From Clostridiaceae bacterium (GTDB taxonomy: Bacteria > Bacillota > Clostridia > Lutisporales > Lutisporaceae), in contig JAQVFD010000010.1 of NCBI GenBank assembly GCA_028697435.1, positions 1-19,991 of the forward strand: 19,991 nt of DNA, in the 5' to 3' direction. The notes beneath the pieces were generated by a model. That model searched no databases, had not been told where the DNA came from, and saw nothing but the letters and a program-made list of their open reading frames with translations. Positions within the stretch are counted from its first letter, which is position 1. The number at the start of each line of letters is the position of its first letter. Positions 8,101 to 16,641 of this stretch are shown here, in pieces. Position numbers and translations under genes: made by a program.

Positions 8101-8200
8101 TCAGACGCTAGATACCACATGCCAGACTCCAGAATTCTAGTATCCCTTCGAAGCCCTTCTCAATTCTAGTGTCTGGTGTCTAGTACTAGTGTCTGGTGTC
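8101..8200 (+). repeat. Heptamer-repeat patch in inverted arrangement, with a 20-bp-spaced direct repeat
   Basis: On the + strand, 8101-8135 reads as five 7-bp units (TCAGACG, CTAGATA, CCACATG, CCAGACT, CCAGAAT). The complementary strand of 8162-8200 carries the same kind of unit (CCAGACA, CTAGACA, CTAGAAT). CTAGTGTCTGGTGTC is repeated directly at 8166-8180 and 8186-8200. The two halves form an imperfect inverted repeat (8121-8136 against 8162-8177, 13 of 16 positions). There is no T-run suitable for a terminator. Confidence 0.7.
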
Positions 8201-8275
8201 CGTGATAAAAATACCTATTGACAAATCCGAAAACAGAAAAGTTAGCAAAATACATACCAATTTTTTAGTAAATAC

Positions 8276-8304
8276 TTGACAGCCATTTATTGGTGTGTTA
8301 ACAT
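8276..8304 (+). promoter_or_regulatory. Candidate vegetative promoter for rpoBC
   Basis: TTGACA (8276-8281) is an exact -35 match. A 17-bp spacer leads to TAACAT (8299-8304, four of six consensus bases), preceded by TG at 8296-8297, an extended -10. Transcription would begin near 8311, leaving a leader of about 180 nt before rpoB. Confidence 0.65.
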
Positions 8305-8311
8305 TATATAT

Positions 8312-8355
8312 TGCATTGAAGTAAGCAGTTTTTGCTTTAAATGACTTCATTTGCA
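8312..8355 (+). promoter_or_regulatory. Leader hairpin at the start of the predicted rpoB transcript
   Basis: Nested complementary segments are TGCA (8312-8315 with 8352-8355), TGAAGT/ACTTCA (8317-8322 with 8344-8349) and AAGCA/TGCTT (8323-8327 with 8333-8337). Together they form a single hairpin with one asymmetric internal loop. Function unknown. Confidence 0.4.
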
Positions 8356-8412
8356 TAAGTATAATTAAAAAAGGCAATATTAAAATAGGTGTGCTTTAAC
8401 TGAACGGACGAA

Positions 8413-8450
8413 CCAAAAGCGTTACTTTTTGGGAATTTTTTTGCTTTTGG
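8413..8450 (+). promoter_or_regulatory. Attenuator-like alternative hairpins in the rpoB leader
   Basis: CCAAAAGC (8413-8420) can pair perfectly with GCTTTTGG (8443-8450). Alternatively CCAAAA (8413-8418) can pair with TTTTGG (8427-8432), and that second form is followed closely by seven T residues (8436-8442), as in a weak intrinsic terminator. The two pairings exclude each other. The remaining leader between 8356 and 8412 shows nothing recognisable. Confidence 0.4.
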
Positions 8451-8492
8451 CTATTTTAATTTATTTATATATAAGGGGTGAAAGACTTTATG

Positions 8493-11400
8493 ATGGTACA
8501 TCCAATCTCTGCCGGAAGAAATCAGAGGATAAGCTACTCAAAAATTGACGAAGTAATGGATATGCCTAACCTGATCGAAGTGCAGAAAAACTCCTATAAC
8601 TGGTTTTTGGAGGAGGGTCTCAAAGAAGTTTTCAACGATGTTTCACCAATTCAAGATTACACAGGTAATCTAATTCTGGAATTCGTTGATTATTCTTTGG
8701 ACGGAAAACCGAAGTATTCAGTTGAGGAGTGCAAGGAAAGAGATGTTACATATTCTGCTCCTTTAAAGGTCAAGATTAGGCTCATCAACAAGGAAACTAA
8801 CGAAGTTAAAGAACAGGAAGTTTTCATGGGCGATTTTCCTTTGATGACAGACACGGGTACTTTTATAATTAATGGTGCAGAAAGGGTTATAGTAAGCCAG
8901 TTGGTAAGGTCACCGGGGGTTTACTATGCAGAGACTATTGACAAGTCAGGAAAGAAACTGTATTCAAGTACCGTTATACCTAACAGGGGTGCCTGGCTGG
9001 AATATGAGATGGATTCCAATGATATCCTTTGGGTAAGAATCGATAGGACACGTAAAATCCCTATAACTGTTTTTATGAGAGCTATGGGCTTTGGTACTGA
9101 TGAACAAATTGACAGAATATTAGGGGAAGATGAAAGAATAAAAGCTACTCTGCAGAAGGATGGGACAAAGACTGAAGAAGAGGGTTTAATTGAAGTATAT
9201 AAACGTTTGAGACCGGGAGAGCCTCCGACTGTAGAAAGCGCAAAATCTTTGTTAGAGGTCTTGTTTTTTGATGCAAAAAGATATGACCTTGCAAAATTCG
9301 GCAGGTATAAGTTTAATAAGAAACTTAGCTTGAGCAGCAGACTCACAGGACAAAAATTGCACAGGGAACTGATAGATCCGAGGACAGGAGAAGTATTAGC
9401 AGAAGCAGGGGAAAAAATTACAAGAGATAAGGCTGTAAGTATTCAGAATGCAGGCATTAATGAGGCATATGTAACAGTTGAGGAAAGGACTGTTAAGATA
9501 TTAGGAAACAATACTGTAGATATAAATAAGTATTTGAGCTTTGATGTGTCAGACCTTAATGTAAAAGAACTGGTCAATCTTTCGGTTTTGAAGGATATTT
9601 TGGATAAGTCAGATTCCGAAGCTGAAATCAAAGAAGAGATCAAGAACAGGATTAAGGAGCTTATACCAAAGCATATTTTAATTGATGATATTGTTGCTTC
9701 TATAAATTATAACATAAACCTTTCTAACGGTATCGGAAATAAAGATGATATAGACCATTTGGGTAACAGAAGGCTGAGATCGGTAGGAGAACTGCTGCAG
9801 AACCAGTTCAGAATAGGCTTATCCAGGATGGAAAGAGTTGTAAAGGAAAGGATGACTATCCAGGATATTGATGTTGTTACCCCACAGCAGCTGGTTAACA
9901 TCAGACCTGTGGCCGCAGCAATCAAGGAGTTTTTTGGAAGTTCCCAGCTTTCTCAGTTTATGGATCAAACCAATCCCCTTGCCGAACTTACGCACAAGAG
10001 AAGGTTATCCGCTCTTGGACCCGGAGGTTTGTCAAGAGAGAGAGCAGGATTTGAGGTAAGGGACGTACATCACTCTCATTATGGCAGAATGTGCCCTATA
10101 GAGACCCCTGAAGGACCAAATATTGGTCTGATTGGTTCTTTGAGTACTTATGCGAAAGTGGATGAGTACGGATTTATCGAGACACCGTACAGAACTGTCA
10201 AGACTGATGACAACGGTGAAAGATATGTAACTGATGAGATTATTTATCTTACTGCCGACGTTGAGGACGAGTATGTAATTGCTCAGGCAAATGAGCCTTT
10301 GGATGAAGAAGGAAGATTTATTAACAGAAGGGTTACGGCAAGGGATGCTAATGAAATAGTCATTGTACCGAATTTGGAGGTTGAATATATGGACGTATCT
10401 CCAAAGCAGGTTGTATCCGTTGCAACTGCAATGATACCCTTCCTTGAAAATGATGACGCCAACAGAGCATTGATGGGTTCGAACATGCAACGTCAGGCTG
10501 TTCCGATAATAAAGCCCGATTCTCCTATCGTAGGCACAGGTATGGAGTACAAATCTGCAAGGGATTCGGGAGTTATAGGATTGGCAAAGAGTGACTGCGT
10601 AGTTGAAAAGGTCAGTGCCAACGAAATAGTTATGAAGAATAACCTGGGTGAGAGAGAAAGATACAAGCTTCTTAAGTTCTTACGCTCAAATCAGGGAACC
10701 TGTATCAATCAGAGACCCGTAGCCCGAAAAGGCGAAGTTCTGAAAAAGGGCGACATAATAGCTGACGGGCCTTCTACGGATATGGGAGAAATAGCACTGG
10801 GAAGAAATGTGCTCATAGGATTCATGACTTGGGAGGGTTACAATTACGAGGATGCTATTCTTATCAGTGAATAGCTTGTAAAAGAGGATACTTTCACCTC
10901 CATACACATAGAGGAATATGAAGCAGAAGCAAGGGATACCAAGCTTGGTCCCGAAGAAATAACCAGGGATATTCCGAATGTCGGAGAAGAGGCATTGAAG
11001 GATCTGGATGAAAGAGGCATTATCAGAATAGGCGCTGAAGTAAGAGCTGGAGACATAATGGTAGGTAAAGTGACTCCAAAGGGAGAAACTGAGCTTACTG
11101 CAGAGGAAAGGCTCTTAAGGGCGATATTCGGAGAAAAGGCACGGGAAGTAAGAGATACTTCACTCAGAGTTCCTCATGGTGAATCAGGCATAATAGTAGA
11201 TGTAAAAGTGTTTACCAGAGAAAACGGAGATGAGCTGCCTCCCGGAGTGAATGAACTGGTAAGATGTTATATAGCACAAAAGAGAAAGATATCTGTTGGA
11301 GATAAGATGGCGGGACGTCACGGAAACAAGGGTGTTATATCGAGAGTGCTTCCCGAAGAGGATATGCCGTTTTTACCAAATGGAACACCTCTTGAGATAG

Positions 11401-12527
11401 TATTGAATCCTTTGGGTGTGCCATCGCGTATGAATATCGGTCAGGTCCTTGAGGTGCATCTTGCGCTGGCAGCAAAAGCGTTGGGATGGAAAATCGCAAC
11501 TCCGGTATTTGATGGAGCAACAGAGGAAAGTATAATAGAGACAATTGAATGTGCAAATAAGGTACTTCAGGTTAAGAAAAACCTGTGGATAATTAAAGAA
11601 AAGATACTTATTGAAAATAAGCAGCAGGAAGATGAATCTCTTGAGGAGCCGCAACTTGCGGAATCGGATATTAAGTCTGAGATAAAGGAAAATGTTGAAA
11701 TAATTTACGAGTTGTTAAATCATAGAATTTATGATGTTGACAGCAAGTTAACCTCTATAAGAGAGCTTATAAAATCTTCCGATCTTGCTGAATTAAATGA
11801 GGTTGAAAAAATACTTAAAGCATTTGGTGAAACTCCTATTGATGGAATCGAACTCAATCATACGGGAAAAGTTACACTGAGGGACGGTCGTACCGGAGAG
11901 TTTTTCGACAATGATGTTACAGTAGGATACATGTATATACTGAAACTGTTGCACCTTGTAGATGACAAGATACATGCAAGATCAACAGGTCCCTACTCTC
12001 TTGTAACGCAGCAGCCTCTTGGAGGTAAAGCCCAGTTTGGCGGTCAGAGGTTTGGTGAAATGGAAGTATGGGCGCTGGAGGCATACGGTGCGGCCCATAC
12101 ACTTCAGGAAATACTTACTGTCAAGTCTGATGATGTAGTTGGAAGAGTAAAGACCTATGAATCCATTGTCAAGGGCGAAAATATACCTGAACCCGGTGTT
12201 CCGGAATCCTTCAAGGTCCTTATTAAAGAGCTCCAGAGTCTAGCCCTTGATGTCAAGGTTCTGACTGAGGAACACGAAGAGATTACTATAAGGGAATCAG
12301 TAGAAGAAGACGTGGAGGATCTGGGTTCTGATATGGAAGTTAGGGAAGATATGGATTTCTCAAGTCTCTCATATAAAGGAGAAACAAACGCTCCCGAGGA
12401 TCTTTATGAGGACTATGAGACAGAATCGGAAGGAACGGAAGAATTTGATGCGGAGATAGACTTGGATGAACTTATTATGAATGACAGCGAAGTTGAAGAA
12501 ATTGAAGATGATGACGAAGAGTTCTAA
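8493..12527 (+). CDS. rpoB: RNA polymerase beta subunit, with an in-frame amber codon at codon 794
   Basis: RpoB forms, with RpoC, the catalytic core of RNA polymerase. The translation follows bacterial beta throughout: RVIVSQLVRSPGVYY, the rifampicin region GSSQLSQFMDQTNPLAEL and HKRRLSALGPGGLSRERAG, the GYNYEDAIL acidic pair, SVGDKMAGRHGNKGV with its active-centre Lys, and GGKAQFGGQRFGEMEVWAL. Asp, His and Ser at the main rifampicin positions are wild type. TAG at 10872-10874 interrupts the frame after DAILISE; the frame resumes as LVKEDTFTSIHIEEYEAEA without any shift. An extra segment of about 95 residues (about 1020-1123) and an acidic C-terminal tail extend it to about 1344 codons, longer than the B. 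subtilis protein. ATG 8493 matches the family N-terminus (MVHPI); ATG 8490 and GTG 8478 are alternatives. rpoC follows after 27 nt. Confidence 0.93.
10872..10874 (+). other. In-frame TAG within rpoB
   Basis: The codon corresponds to the residue after the conserved Ser-Glu, seven codons past the catalytic Glu-Asp pair; E. coli and B. subtilis have Arg here, and many clostridia Lys. AAG to TAG is a single-base change. The 40 conserved codons between this stop and the next possible start (TTG 10995) remain in frame, so no new gene begins here. Confidence 0.9.
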
Positions 12528-12537
12528 AATTTTTTAG

Positions 12538-12557
12538 AAGGGAGAGATAACTCCTTG
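12538..12557 (+). promoter_or_regulatory. Ribosome binding site of rpoC inside a small hairpin
   Basis: AAGGGAG (12538-12544) precedes TTG 12555. GGAG (12541-12544) is complementary to CTCC (12551-12554), and the pairing can extend by a G-T and an A-T pair into the start codon. This could mask the initiation region. Confidence 0.45.
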
Positions 12558-15500
12558 TTTGAATTAAATAACTTTGAAGCTATGAAAATTGGTTTGGCAT
12601 CCCCGGAGAAGATAAGAGAATGGTCAAGAGGAGAGGTAAAGAAGCCTGAGACAATAAACTACAGGACTTTAAAACCGGAAAAGGAAGGACTTTTCTGCGA
12701 GAAAATTTTTGGTCCTACAAAGGATTGGGAATGTCACTGTGGTAAATACAAAAGAATTAGATACAAGGGCATAGTATGTGATCGCTGCGGTGTAGAAATA
12801 ACCAAAGCTAAAGTAAGAAGAGAAAGAATGGGGCATATTGAGCTTGCTGCACCGGTATCCCACATTTGGTATTTTAAAGGGATACCCAGCAGAATGGGAC
12901 TCATACTGGATATGTCTCCAAGAGCTTTGGAAAAGGTGTTGTATTTTGCTTCATACATAGTTATAGACAATGGTGATACACCCCTTTCGAAAAAGCAGCT
13001 TTTAAGTGAAAAGGAATATAGAGAAAATCTTGAAAAATACGGTAGTGGATTTAGGGCAGGGATGGGAGCTGAATCAATCAGAGAGCTCCTGTTGGAGATG
13101 GATCTTGAGAATCTGTCAAAGGAACTGAGACGGGATCTTAAGGGCAGTACAGGACAGAAACGGCTTAGGACTGTCAGAAGGTTAGAAGTAGTTGAAGCCT
13201 TTAAAAATTCCGGAAACAAACCGGAGTGGATGATTCTTGAGGCTATACCTGTAATACCCCCGGATTTAAGACCAATGGTACAGTTGGATGGAGGCAGATT
13301 TGCCACATCTGATTTAAATGATCTTTACAGAAGAGTAATAAACAGGAATAACAGGCTTAAGAGGCTGCTGGACCTGGGAGCGCCCGATATAATAGTCAGA
13401 AATGAAAAGAGAATGCTTCAGGAAGCAGTTGACGCACTTATTGACAACGGCAGAAGAGGCCGACCCGTAACCGGACCCGGCAATAGGCCTTTGAAATCCT
13501 TAAGTGACATGCTTAAAGGAAAGCAGGGAAGGTTTAGGCAAAATCTTCTTGGAAAACGTGTCGACTATTCAGGTCGTTCAGTTATAGTTGTAGGACCTGA
13601 GCTGAAGCTTTTCCAATGCGGTTTGCCGAATGAAATGGCATTGGAGCTGTTTAAACCTTTTGTTATGAAGAAACTTGTTAACGACGGACTTGCCCATAAT
13701 ATAAAAAGCGCCAAGAGAATGGTTGAAAGGGTAAAACCGGAAGTCTGGGATATACTTGAAGAAGTTATCAGCGAGCATCCGGTACTTCTAAACCGTGCTC
13801 CAACACTTCACAGATTGGGTATACAGGCTTTTGAACCGGTACTTGTACAAGGTAGGGCATTGAAGATTCATCCTCTGGTGTGTACGGCATACAACGCTGA
13901 CTTTGACGGGGATCAGATGGCAGTGCATGTGCCTTTATCTATGGAAGCCCAGGCAGAGGCAAGATTCTTGATGCTGTCAGCCAACAATATATTAGCACCA
14001 AAGGATGGGAGACCGGTTGTCAGCCCAACTCAGGACATGGTTATGGGTGTATATTACCTTACCATATATGTGCCCGGGCAGAAGGGTGATGGAAAGGCAT
14101 TTACAGATTTGAACGAAATGATCATGGCTTATCAGTTGGAGGAGGTCTCACTTCACGCAAAGGTTACGGTAAGAATAAAAAAAGAGATTAACGGTAAGAC
14201 CGTAAGCGGATTTATTGAAAACACCGTGGGAAGATTTATATTTAATCAGTCAATACCTCAGAATCTTGGCTTTGTTGAGAGGAATACCGAAGAGGATATA
14301 TTACTTCTGGAGATTGATCCTAAGGATAAGGACGGAAATCTGAAACCTGTAGATAAGTCACTCTTGGGAAAAATAGTGGACAAATGCTATAGAATGCATG
14401 GAAATGCACATACTGCAATTGTACTGGATGAAATAAAGAGGCTTGGATTCAAATACTCAACAAAGGGTGCAGTAACAATAAGTATATCGGATATGGATAT
14501 ACCGACGGCGAAGAGTGAACTGCTTTCAAAAGCAGATGAGCGGGTAGACAAAATAGAAAAAATGTATAGAAGAGGTCTCATTTCCAACGATGAAAGATAT
14601 GAGCAGGTAATAGATACCTGGAAGTTGGCAATGGAAGATGTTACAAAGGCTTTGATGGATAATCTGGATAGGCTTAATCCGGTTTATATGATGGCTAACT
14701 CAGGTGCAAGAGGAAGTGTAAACCAAATAAAGCAGTTGTGCGGCATGAGAGGTCTAATGGCAGATACTTCAGGCAGAATCATTGAGATCCCGATAAAAGC
14801 CAATTTCCGTGAGGGTCTTGATGTTTTGGAATTCTTCACATCAACTCACGGTGCAAGAAAGGGTCTGGCAGATACTGCATTACGTACTGCTGACTCCGGT
14901 TATCTGACAAGACGACTTGTTGACGTAAGTCAGGATGTTATAGTCAGGGAAGATGACTGTGGAACTGAAGAAGGTTTGCTTGTAAGCGAAATCAAAGACG
15001 GAAACGAAGTTATTGAAAAGCTGAAAGACAGGCTTATGGGCAGATATGCCAACAGCGATATACTGCATCCTGAGACTGGCGAGGTACTGATAAAAAGGAA
15101 TGAACTTATATCCGAAAAAGCAGCAAATAATATTGTGAAGTTAGGAATAAAGAAAGTTCCGATAAGGTCTGTGCTTACATGCCATTCAAAATATGGAGTA
15201 TGTACTAAATGCTATGGAGTAAACTTAGCAACAGGAGATCCGGTGCATATAGGAGAGGCAGTAGGAATTATTGCGGCTCAGTCAATTGGAGAGCCCGGTA
15301 CACAGCTTACTATGAGAACCTTCCACACAGGTGGTGTTGCCGGTGATGATATAACTCAGGGTCTTCCCAGGGTCGAAGAGCTTTTTGAAGCAAGAAAGCC
15401 TAAGGGACTTGCGATAATATCCGAAATCACAGGTACCGTAAAAATAGTGGACCAAAGGAAAAAGAAAGATGTTGTCGTGCTGGCTGATGATGGAGACACC

Positions 15501-16094
15501 AAGACATATACAATACCATACGGTTCAAGACTTAGAGTTTCCGATGGAGATTTAGTTGAAGCCGGAGATGAAGTAACCGAAGGTTCGGTTAATCCCCATG
15601 ACATACTTAAAATCAAGGGTGTAGCCGGAGTTCAGACTTATCTGCTTATGGAGGTCCAAAGAGTTTATAGGCTTCAGGGTGTTGACATTGCAGATAAGCA
15701 TATAGAGGTAATTGTCAGACAGATGCTGAGAAAGGTCAAGATAGAAGAATCCGGAGATACTGACTTGCTTCCGGGAGGGCTCTTTGACATATTTAAATAT
15801 GAAGAAGAAAACAAAAGAATTAATGCTGAAGGTGGAGAGATGGCTTCAGGAAAGAGAGTGCTTCTTGGTATAACCAAGGCATCCCTGGCAACCGATTCCT
15901 TCTTGTCAGCCGCATCCTTCCAGGAAACAACAAGAGTATTGACGGAAGCGGCAATAAAGGGCAAGATAGATCCTCTTGTAGGTCTAAAAGAAAACGTTAT
16001 AATCGGAAAACTTATTCCTGCAGGTACCGGTATGAAAAAATATATGGATATATCGATAAAGCAGGCAGAAGATGAGCAAGTTGAAGAAATCTGA
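12555..16094 (+). CDS. rpoC: RNA polymerase beta' subunit
   Basis: RpoC supplies the catalytic magnesium site of RNA polymerase. The protein is 1179 aa, close to other clostridial beta' subunits, and appears intact. Visible elements are the N-terminal zinc ribbon (CHCGKYKR and CDRCGVE), the clamp and lid region with RGRPVTGPGNRPLKSLSDML, the absolutely conserved NADFDGD (447-453) with three Asp ligands, the bridge/trigger-loop region (GEAVGIIAAQSIGEPGTQLT, MRTFHTGGVAG), and the second zinc site (DDCGTEEG with CHSKYGVCTKC). The start is TTG 12555, giving the usual MFELNNFE beginning. It is co-transcribed with rpoB; a new promoter lies just after its stop. Confidence 0.98.
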   Translation: MFELNNFEAMKIGLASPEKIREWSRGEVKKPETINYRTLKPEKEGLFCEKIFGPTKDWECHCGKYKRIRYKGIVCDRCGVEITKAKVRRERMGHIELAAPVSHIWYFKGIPSRMGLILDMSPRALEKVLYFASYIVIDNGDTPLSKKQLLSEKEYRENLEKYGSGFRAGMGAESIRELLLEMDLENLSKELRRDLKGSTGQKRLRTVRRLEVVEAFKNSGNKPEWMILEAIPVIPPDLRPMVQLDGGRFATSDLNDLYRRVINRNNRLKRLLDLGAPDIIVRNEKRMLQEAVDALIDNGRRGRPVTGPGNRPLKSLSDMLKGKQGRFRQNLLGKRVDYSGRSVIVVGPELKLFQCGLPNEMALELFKPFVMKKLVNDGLAHNIKSAKRMVERVKPEVWDILEEVISEHPVLLNRAPTLHRLGIQAFEPVLVQGRALKIHPLVCTAYNADFDGDQMAVHVPLSMEAQAEARFLMLSANNILAPKDGRPVVSPTQDMVMGVYYLTIYVPGQKGDGKAFTDLNEMIMAYQLEEVSLHAKVTVRIKKEINGKTVSGFIENTVGRFIFNQSIPQNLGFVERNTEEDILLLEIDPKDKDGNLKPVDKSLLGKIVDKCYRMHGNAHTAIVLDEIKRLGFKYSTKGAVTISISDMDIPTAKSELLSKADERVDKIEKMYRRGLISNDERYEQVIDTWKLAMEDVTKALMDNLDRLNPVYMMANSGARGSVNQIKQLCGMRGLMADTSGRIIEIPIKANFREGLDVLEFFTSTHGARKGLADTALRTADSGYLTRRLVDVSQDVIVREDDCGTEEGLLVSEIKDGNEVIEKLKDRLMGRYANSDILHPETGEVLIKRNELISEKAANNIVKLGIKKVPIRSVLTCHSKYGVCTKCYGVNLATGDPVHIGEAVGIIAAQSIGEPGTQLTMRTFHTGGVAGDDITQGLPRVEELFEARKPKGLAIISEITGTVKIVDQRKKKDVVVLADDGDTKTYTIPYGSRLRVSDGDLVEAGDEVTEGSVNPHDILKIKGVAGVQTYLLMEVQRVYRLQGVDIADKHIEVIVRQMLRKVKIEESGDTDLLPGGLFDIFKYEEENKRINAEGGEMASGKRVLLGITKASLATDSFLSAASFQETTRVLTEAAIKGKIDPLVGLKENVIIGKLIPAGTGMKKYMDISIKQAEDEQVEEI

Positions 16095-16104
16095 TTTAAA
16101 TATA

Positions 16105-16133
16105 TTGACATAAAATTGAACAAATGCTAAACT
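16105..16133 (+). promoter_or_regulatory. Candidate vegetative promoter for the str operon
   Basis: TTGACA (16105-16110) is followed by a 17-bp spacer and TAAACT (16128-16133), with TG at 16125-16126 as an extended -10. It starts 10 bases after the rpoC stop codon. Transcription would start near 16140, giving a leader of about 215 nt before the L7Ae gene. Confidence 0.68.
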
Positions 16134-16165
16134 AATTGAGTGTTTTTAGATTTACATTATTTTAT

Positions 16166-16250
16166 ATATGTTGCGAAAAAGATATATCATTACAAAAGTA
16201 GTAGAAGCGTCTACTTTTGTAGTAAAAATAATGTACTTTTTGCAACATAT
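16166..16250 (+). promoter_or_regulatory. Large nested hairpin in the str operon leader
   Basis: ATATGTTGCGAAAAAG (16166-16181) pairs with CTTTTTGCAACATAT (16236-16250) with one bulged G. Inside it, ACAAAAGTAG (16192-16201) pairs perfectly with CTACTTTTGT (16211-16220) around a 9-nt loop. No T-run follows, so it is not a classical terminator. Confidence 0.7.
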
Positions 16251-16261
16251 GAATACAGAAT

Positions 16262-16309
16262 ATGTTTTGCACATTACGAATTTAATGTAAAAGGTTTAGT
16301 GCAAAACAT
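16262..16309 (+). promoter_or_regulatory. Second hairpin in the str operon leader
   Basis: ATGTTTTGCAC (16262-16272) pairs perfectly with GTGCAAAACAT (16299-16309); inside, ATTA (16273-16276) can pair with TAAT (16283-16286). The hairpin ends 47 bases before the L7Ae start codon. No T-run follows. Confidence 0.68.
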
Positions 16310-16356
16310 CTAGATGTCTGATGTTACCATGCAAAAATCCTTATGAGGTGGTTTAA

Positions 16357-16599
16357 ATGCAGGAACTAAAAGCCTTACACAGTAGAATAGTGGGGTTGAA
16401 GCAGACAGTAAAAGCAATAAAAAACGGAACAACAAAAAAGGTGTATTTAGCAAAAGACGCCGACGAATTTATAAAAAAGTCGGTACTGGATGTATGTAGT
16501 GATAAGGACATACAAATCATATATGTCAACAATATGAAGGAGCTTGGAGATGCATGCGGAATTGATATCGGCGCTTCAACGGCGGCTATCAAAGATTAG
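16357..16599 (+). CDS. rplGB: L7Ae-family RNA-binding protein (YbxF type)
   Basis: The protein is 80 aa, the size of B. subtilis YbxF (also called RplGB), which binds kink-turn RNA and associates with ribosomes. Its sequence fits: GLKQTVKAIKNGTTKKVYLA, AKDADEF, then VNNMKELGDACGIDIGASTA, the L7Ae core up to the C-terminal helix. The position directly before rpsL in the str operon is the usual one in Firmicutes. ATG 16357 has TGAGGTGG (16344-16351) upstream. A terminator-like hairpin follows, so its expression may exceed or be separated from that of rpsL. Its RNA-binding activity makes the structured leader upstream a conceivable target, which is only an inference. Confidence 0.9.
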   Translation: MQELKALHSRIVGLKQTVKAIKNGTTKKVYLAKDADEFIKKSVLDVCSDKDIQIIYVNNMKELGDACGIDIGASTAAIKD

Positions 16600-16613
16600 T
16601 ATGCATACTGTCG

Positions 16614-16641
16614 AACCTCTTCATATTATGAAGAGGTTTTT
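16614..16641 (+). terminator. Intrinsic terminator or attenuator between the L7Ae gene and rpsL
   Basis: AACCTCTTCAT (16614-16624) pairs perfectly with ATGAAGAGGTT (16628-16638) around a 3-nt loop, and T residues run to 16641. Since only weak promoter-like sequence follows before rpsL, it probably allows partial readthrough. Confidence 0.75.

Noticed and set aside
8218..8246. Second rpoB promoter with TTGACA at 8218
   Set aside because: The -35 is perfect but no acceptable -10 occurs at 16-18 bp.
9940..10130. Rifampicin-resistance substitution in rpoB or streptomycin-resistance substitution in rpsL
   Set aside because: The key positions (Asp, His and Ser in the rifampicin region; both Lys in S12) are wild type.
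10995..12527. A separate gene for the C-terminal part of RpoB starting at TTG 10995 (split rpoB)
   Set aside because: The 40 codons between the TAG and this TTG are fully conserved beta sequence, and the TTG has only a chance GGAG upstream. A real split gene would have a start near the stop.
12734..13306. 190-codon open frame on the minus strand within rpoC, and similar antisense frames in rpoB and fusA
   Set aside because: These lie opposite highly conserved coding sequence, lack recognisable motifs and are explained by codon use of the sense gene.
16310..16350. Kink-turn motif bound by the L7Ae protein just before its gene
   Set aside because: CTGATG is present once, but I cannot find a paired strand with the second GA element; the claim would need a fold calculation.
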